Below, piece by piece: positions 57,583-64,000 of a stretch of DNA of 64,000 bases (position 1 is the stretch's first letter; each line of letters begins with the position of its first letter). A model generated the notes under the pieces. It saw nothing but the letters and a program-made list of their open reading frames with translations, was not told the origin of the DNA and searched no databases. The translations under genes and the position numbers were made by a program. The DNA is taken from the NCBI GenBank assembly GCA_963585895.1, contig OY757921.1, forward strand, positions 52,091,669-52,155,668, in the 5' to 3' direction. This DNA comes from Sepioteuthis lessoniana. Lineage: Eukaryota; Mollusca; Cephalopoda; Myopsida; Loliginidae.

Positions 57583-58871
57583 TAAGTTTCCAGACTTTAT
57601 TTTTATACAGGCATTTGAATTTGTCGTAGACTCTTGAAAATTCAGTATGTTATTGATATACATCTTATGAGGTGACTGACTAATCTTTATGGTTTCAGGT
57701 TTAAATGAACAGCTACAGCAAGAATTGGAATACACCCTACTAAAGCCTGGATGTCACAGCTGGTGAATTTCAAAAATGCGATCTGGACGTGAGGACACTT
57801 TAGAAGAACGATATGCAATATAAATTATGTTTTAAACTTGGAAAACATGCCACAGAAATGTATGGAATGCTTCAGACTGCTTTTGGACAATCTTGCATGA
57901 ATCGAACATCAGTTTTTGAGTGGCATAAGAGATTCTGTGAGGGATGATGAGAGGTATGGTAGGAGTAAGGAAGTCAGAACACCAGAGTTGATAGGCCAAA
58001 TAAAGAATTTCATAGATTAGGACCGTCGTGTGTCTATAGAGACAATAAGTGCACAGTTTGATGTCAGTGTGGGAACTGTACACAATTATTCGCGAGGAAC
58101 TGAAGATGCGGAAGATTAGCGCGAAGTTGGTCCCAAGGGTGCTCAGAGAAGATCAGAAAGAAAGACATTGTCATGACAGCAGGGAGATGGTCGAGCTGAT
58201 CAATTCAGATCCCGCAGTTCTTGATGCCCTGGTGACCTGCGATGAAAGCTGGATCTACTGCTATGACCCAGAGACCAAGAGACAGAGTTCCCAGTGGAAG
58301 CATGCTGGCTGTCCCAGACTCAAGAAAGCCAGACAGAGCAAATCCACCCACAAACTTTTGATGATCCCTTTTTTTGACGGCACTGGCATGATTTACATGC
58401 ACTGGATTCCCACTGGACAGACAGTCAAGAAGGAATACTATGTTGAGTTCAGCAAGAGATTCCTTGGGAAGAGGCCAACACCCATCAAATCGGGTCTGTG
58501 GCATTTCCACTAGGACAATGCACCAGTCCACAACTCCATCCTTGTCACAGACTATTTGTCCAAGATAGGCATCAAAACAGTTCCTTACCCTCCCTATAGT
58601 CCAGACGTTGGTCCCGGTGACTTTTGGTTATTCCTGAGCGCAAGGAAAAACTTAGAGGCTGTCGTTATGAGACAACTGTGGAGAAGAAAGAGGCTGTGAC
58701 GGAGGTCATTGGCACGCTCACATAAGAGGACTTCCATGGGGCCTTCCAGAAGTTGTTGGAACGGTACAACAAGGGCATTGCAGCCGGAGGAGATAACTTC
58801 GAAGGGGACTAGAGTTTCAAATGTGTACTATCAAGAAAAGTTCCCATATGAAAAAAAAGCCTGTGAACTTA
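57583..58871 (+). mobile_element. mariner, full length, 1,285 bp
   Basis: TA at 57583-57584 and 58870-58871 flank an element starting AGTTTCCAGACTTTATTTTT and ending ...CCTGTGAACT, imperfect inverted repeats. Same family as the 31.45-kb copy. Transposase is in plus orientation and broken. Confidence 0.9.
57776..58790 (+). pseudogene. mariner transposase (DD34D), broken
   Basis: Cut-and-paste transposase. ATG at 57776, an early frame loss near 57818, then helix-turn-helix text (YGMLQTAFGQSCMNRTSVFE; RRVSIETISAQFDVSVGTV). From 58060 the catalytic domain reads well for 150 residues: VTCDESWIYCYDPETKRQ (first Asp), YMHWIPTGQTVKKEYY, and HFH-stop-DNAPVHN (second Asp; TAG at 58511 replaces CAG). 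PYSPDVGPGDFWLF gives the third Asp, 34 residues after the second. The C-terminus is frame-shifted. All three catalytic Asp codons survive, but the reading frame does not. Confidence 0.9.
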
Positions 58872-58917
58872 TTTAATGAGCCTTGTAAGACTGAAAGAGT
58901 ACGTAATAACGTGTGTG

Positions 58918-58985
58918 GAATTTGAACTTGCCTGCCTCCAGGCTGTAGTCAAGCACTTTTGCTATTAAATCTCAGAGACTCTCCC
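58918..58985 (-). repeat. tRNA-like SINE head, minus strand
   Basis: Minus strand: 'gagatttaatagcaaaagtg' (A-box-like), 'cttgactacagcctgga', 'caagttcaaattccacac' (B-box-like). It resembles a tRNA but cannot fold as a full cloverleaf by eye. Confidence 0.5.
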
Positions 58986-60770
58986 CTAACGTGAAAATGC
59001 GTATGAGAAGAGCATTCATGTGTGTGTGTGTATGTGTGTGCGAATGCAAGCCTATTCGTATCTTTCATAAGGTAAAACTTCCCTTAAATGACACATACTG
59101 TATTTTGTAGTGGATAAGAGTTTTTACACTTTATCGATTTCATCTCTTCCTCCACTTCTCTCTCTCTCTCTCTCTCTCTTGCTCGTTCGCTCGCTCGCTC
59201 TCTGTTCCGTTTATTGCTTTCTTTTTCCTGTCCAATCCTCGTTTGAGCCTGCTACTATCGTACTTATAAGGATATGTGGTGGGCGTAAAATTATTAACTC
59301 ACATATGATTTTCTTTCTCGATTCTTCGACACATGTGGTTAACTTCAGCGGTGCCCGGTCGTGCAAGCCCTTGTCAAACAAAGACACGTTATTCAATCTC
59401 CTCCGTTGTTTGGTCTTAGAAATTAATCTCATTTTTCTCTCTGACTTTCTTTTTCTTCAGTTAATATATTAGATGTTTCGGCTTCTGTTTTATTTCCATA
59501 TTATACGGATTTTTTTCTCTCTGCGAGGATAAATGCTAGTTTTCACGATGTATGATATTGATGCTTTCAGTTCTGTTATATTCACTGGGCCCTTTAAAAT
59601 GTTAAGGTTTCAGTTTTGATATTACCTATTTGTTGTTTTTATTCCCTCAGGATTCAACCGTAAAATACCATTCATTACTTCAATGAGCCTTGTCACTGGC
59701 TTGTCACAATGTTTGACGAATAATAGTGAAAGAATGAAAGTTTTAAAGAAGAACTGATGATAGAGGGAAGACAAGGATTGGTTGTGTGTTCATATTAAGA
59801 TAAGTAAAAAGACTTTTTTCTGCATTTTTAAATCAAGCATATATTAACGAATGACTGGTAACTTAATACAGGTGTAATAAAAAAGAATCAAGTCTTATTG
59901 TTTACTTTAGAAAATTTAACTGGTTGGTTGCTTGTGTTTTCCAGCATATCAACCCATGTAGGTAATTCAATATCAATCCCTGTTTATACATATATATTGA
60001 ATATATGTGATTTGTGAACAAATGCTTTTTAAGAAATAATCTTTGAACGGAGAGGGTTCATTTGTTGGCTTAAAGTTTAATTATTTCAAGTATTGCTAAT
60101 ATTAAGAGTTTTATTTGCACACAGTTAAATGATTTCCTGTAAATGATGAATTATTTCAATTCGGCCCATAATTGGGTCCCTAACAAGTACTACAATTCCG
60201 AGTCAGTGTGTACCAGGAAGTAATGCCAATGAATAGGCCTGGAGCTTCACCATTAGATGGTTTAATATGTCCAGGATACACATAGAGGAGGACGTACCCC
60301 TTGCAGAGATGCAATTGGCGTATTCTAGATTCCGAGACGACTGGACAGTTACAATTTAAATGAAAGTTCGTAAAATGAATCCCAGTAGACTGGGTAGTTG
60401 ATATTTAAATGAAAGTTAGTAAAATGAAACTGAGCAGCTTTTATTATGAAGCGATAATATCTTGACGATTTTTGACAAATTTGAAAATAAAAAAGTCCGT
60501 CTTGATTTATTCAAAACGAACTTTTTTTTACGAAATAGGATTCTAAAGTGCAGTAACTTCGAAATTTAAGATGGAGCTAACTCTGAAAAGTTCCCGAACT
60601 GACCAAGAAGTGGATGATCTAGAGATATGATACATACGTGCTATTCTATTCATTTATCTCACTGTTTAACACATTTGGCAATCATGTTCCCCATTTTTCT
60701 AACACTTCAAAAAATTACAAAAGAAACCTAAAAGCCATGCCTTCTTAGTCGTGCGGCAAATTTTTCAGTA
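58986..60770. other. Gene-free stretch
   Basis: (CT)n at 59159-59180 with a following CGCT run. 59990-60290 carries the dispersed repeat on the minus strand. The 120-residue frame at 59110-59472 is driven by the CT repeat. Confidence 0.4.
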
Positions 60771-60776
60771 ATATTA

Positions 60777-60779
60777 ATT

Positions 60780-60819
<40 letters not shown>

Positions 60820-60822
60820 AAA
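60777..60822. repeat. Palindrome: (TA)n with TTTTTC / GAAAAA flanks
   Basis: TTTTTCATATA ... TATATGAAAAA, perfectly complementary flanks around TA. Confidence 0.9.
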
Positions 60823-62470
60823 CGGTGAAAAAGTGATAAGACACGGAAGAATATTAATTTGTGCTATTTAAAAAAATGATGTATAATGTCTCAACTAGTT
60901 TTGATATTTTGGTCATTGCCAGGAAAAATTTTTTGAAATGTATCGTTTTTTTTTTTAAGTTTTATATTTTTGAAAGAGTTGATATTCTATAAAAGAAGCA
61001 ATATAATTGTGATTTTTAGCCTTGCATTTCATACGAATTCACGTTACCCCAACTGAAAATACACCTCTAAGACAAGGATGATATCAAATTAAATACAACG
61101 CCGCTGTTTTACATCATTTCTTCAGAGATCCTTCAACATATGAAAAGTTCAATCATATGAGTGAATTGAATAATAATAGATTTTTAAAACATTAAGGCTC
61201 CATTCATTGTTCATTTCTTTGTAAATATGGCTAGAGTCTCGGACATAGATATATGAGGACGCATGCGTAACACAGAATGGGTTTCTTGCAGTTCAAAATC
61301 TTCCTTATGAGCCTAACGTTGTTGTTGATGTAGATTAAAGTGGTAAATGCTGGTATCATTTGCACAGATTTACATCCACTGGATAATAAGTTTATTACTT
61401 TATTGAAAAGAGCGGACAAACTCACTTTGACAATACAATGAACTCTTGGAAAGAATCTTTGTCATCAAGAAAAACAATGGCGCACGCACAAACACAAAAA
61501 GATGCTGGTTCGAACACAAATATGTCCATATATATATATATATATATAAGCAGGGATACCCTGCGTTGCCCGTGTATAATAAAAACTGACAGCAGTTATG
61601 AAAATTCTTTTTTTTATTCAGACAATAAATGGAGGGCAGACAATATTTGTTATAGCTAAATTTTTCAAAAAGTTGACCTTATATGTTTAAACAGAATATT
61701 CTTCAATACGTAAAAATAAGATGGCGTATATACTATGAACTAATGTAGTTTTCATTTTAATTCAAAATCTTTCTTTCATAAAAGTATTTTTACACATTGA
61801 ATTGTTCAATTAAATAAAACCGTCTTTAAAATAGTTATTTATTAAATATCAAAAAACCTTTTAAAAGCTTGATGGCATTTTTTATTAGCTAAAATTTAGC
61901 AAATTATCTAACCGATAAAGGTTTTAAGCAATTATTGTCATTACATACCAATTTTTTCCAATTTTAATTCAACCATTTTCCATTTATATAAATGTTTTTT
62001 CTTTGCTAAAAGTTGTTCAAATGGACCAAGAGCTGAAATTTATTTTATAAGAAATAAAATGAAATAACAAAGAGATTTTATTTCACAAAAAATGGTCATA
62101 GACAATGTTCAAAATCAGAAGCAACAATAGCAATATGTTTATTTACATATCTATGTTTTACAATTTAAAGAAATCATATTTAATTTCATCTAGTACAATT
62201 TTTGCCACAGTTTATTAATAAAATAAAATTTTTAAAAATGAAATGTAATTTTGAGTGTTTTTTACGATGTAATATCTTTATATCATAAGCAGCAAAATGA
62301 ATGTGTAAATGCGAAAATAGTTTTTTTCATGAAAGCAAAACAAATGTTAAAATAATTACACAGAAATTTAATACTAAACTTTAAGAATCACATCAGATTA
62401 AATTTCATACCAGGATGATTTATTAGATAATTTAATCGTATACAATACCAGTCAACTTCCATTCTTTGTT
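60823..62470. other. Gene-free AT-rich stretch
   Basis: A (TA)n run at 61531-61549 is followed by 'ggataccctgcgttgcccgt', a phrase I associate with interspersed repeats in invertebrates. Otherwise nothing. Confidence 0.4.
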
Positions 62471-62474
62471 GCTT

Positions 62475-62526
62475 TGGTGATAGTGATGTTATGGTGATGT
62501 GGTGATAGTGATGTTATGGTGATGTT
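62475..62526. repeat. ~25-bp tandem duplication
   Basis: 'gtgatagtgatgttatggtg' occurs twice in a row. Confidence 0.9.
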
Positions 62527-62769
62527 AACCGGAAGAAAATGACTGTCACAGAAAAAAAATTACTGACTATAATTTGTCCGGAGGTCTATTGTTTTGTTTT
62601 GTTTTGTTTTTGTTTTTTGTTATTTTTTTAAGGTCGAATATGGTTTTCATGATATGATAAGAATATTATAAATCGAAAAGTGTTCTTCGTGTCAATTTGC
62701 ATCTTTCAATGTCCAATGGTCAGGGTGTTTATAAGGCACAAATAGATTGACATATTCTACTATCTTAAG

Positions 62770-64000
<1,231 letters not shown>

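Noticed and set aside
59110..59472. 120-residue Ser/Leu-rich frame
   Set aside because: Starts in and is shaped by a CT microsatellite; no domain.

Overview
The window is animal nuclear DNA. It is AT-rich, has many long (TA)n, (CA)n/(TG)n and (CT)n microsatellites, and is packed with decayed transposable elements. I found no host protein-coding gene, no intact rRNA or tRNA gene and no CRISPR array. The mix of an RTE-like LINE with a 'GHLPPITKTIQ / RHAGHCWRS' C-terminus, tRNA-derived SINEs, a K02A2.6-type Ty3/gypsy element, hammerhead-bearing Penelope-like elements and mariner copies is what I would expect from a mollusc. A cephalopod (octopus-like) is my best guess, but this is inference from repeat content only.

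Layout. 1.1-9.4 kb: a Penelope-like element (PLE) with reverse transcriptase and GIY-YIG remnants. It appears to be interrupted by a nearly full-length Tx1/L1-type LINE (2.9-8.3 kb) and to resume with a hammerhead-ribozyme-bearing end at 9.03 kb. 9.4-14.7 kb: SINE and satellite-like debris. 14.7-19.5 kb: a Ty3/gypsy element with two recognisable LTRs, broken gag-pol and a deletion of the RNase H region. 23.2-26.4 kb: RTE-like LINE copy 1. 27-31.4 kb: a cluster of tRNA-derived SINEs in both orientations and a 374-bp LINE 3' end with a 12-bp target-site duplication. 31.45-32.33 kb: a deleted mariner with three telomere-type hexamers at its deletion junction. 37.75-38.09 kb: a PLE terminal fragment with the best hammerhead ribozyme, bounded by (TA)n. 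40.7 kb: a 5S rRNA-derived relic. 46.2-48.9 kb: RTE-like fragment copy 3, split by a 1,948-bp GC-rich TG...CA element with a target duplication (probably a solo LTR) that carries a 45-bp and a 31-bp tandem array. 51.55-53.5 kb: RTE-like copy 2, with its endonuclease deleted. 55.85-57.35 kb (minus strand): a broken copy of an uncharacterised invertebrate protein family, whose start is folded back into a 64-bp-arm inverted repeat. 57.58-58.87 kb: a full-length mariner with TA duplications and an inactivated transposase. The rest is microsatellite and unassigned AT-rich sequence.

Function. Every coding remnant belongs to, or looks derived from, a mobile element, and all carry stops, frameshifts or deletions. 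The Tx1-type ORF2 is closest to intact (two nonsense codons, both explained by C-to-T decay of CGA). The most interesting biology is at RNA level or structural: hammerhead ribozyme folds in PLE ends, a TGATG stop/start overlap in the Tx1-type LINE, repeated primer-binding-site segments in the gypsy leader, telomere hexamers at a deletion scar, and a GC-rich solo LTR with a frame-neutral 45-bp array.
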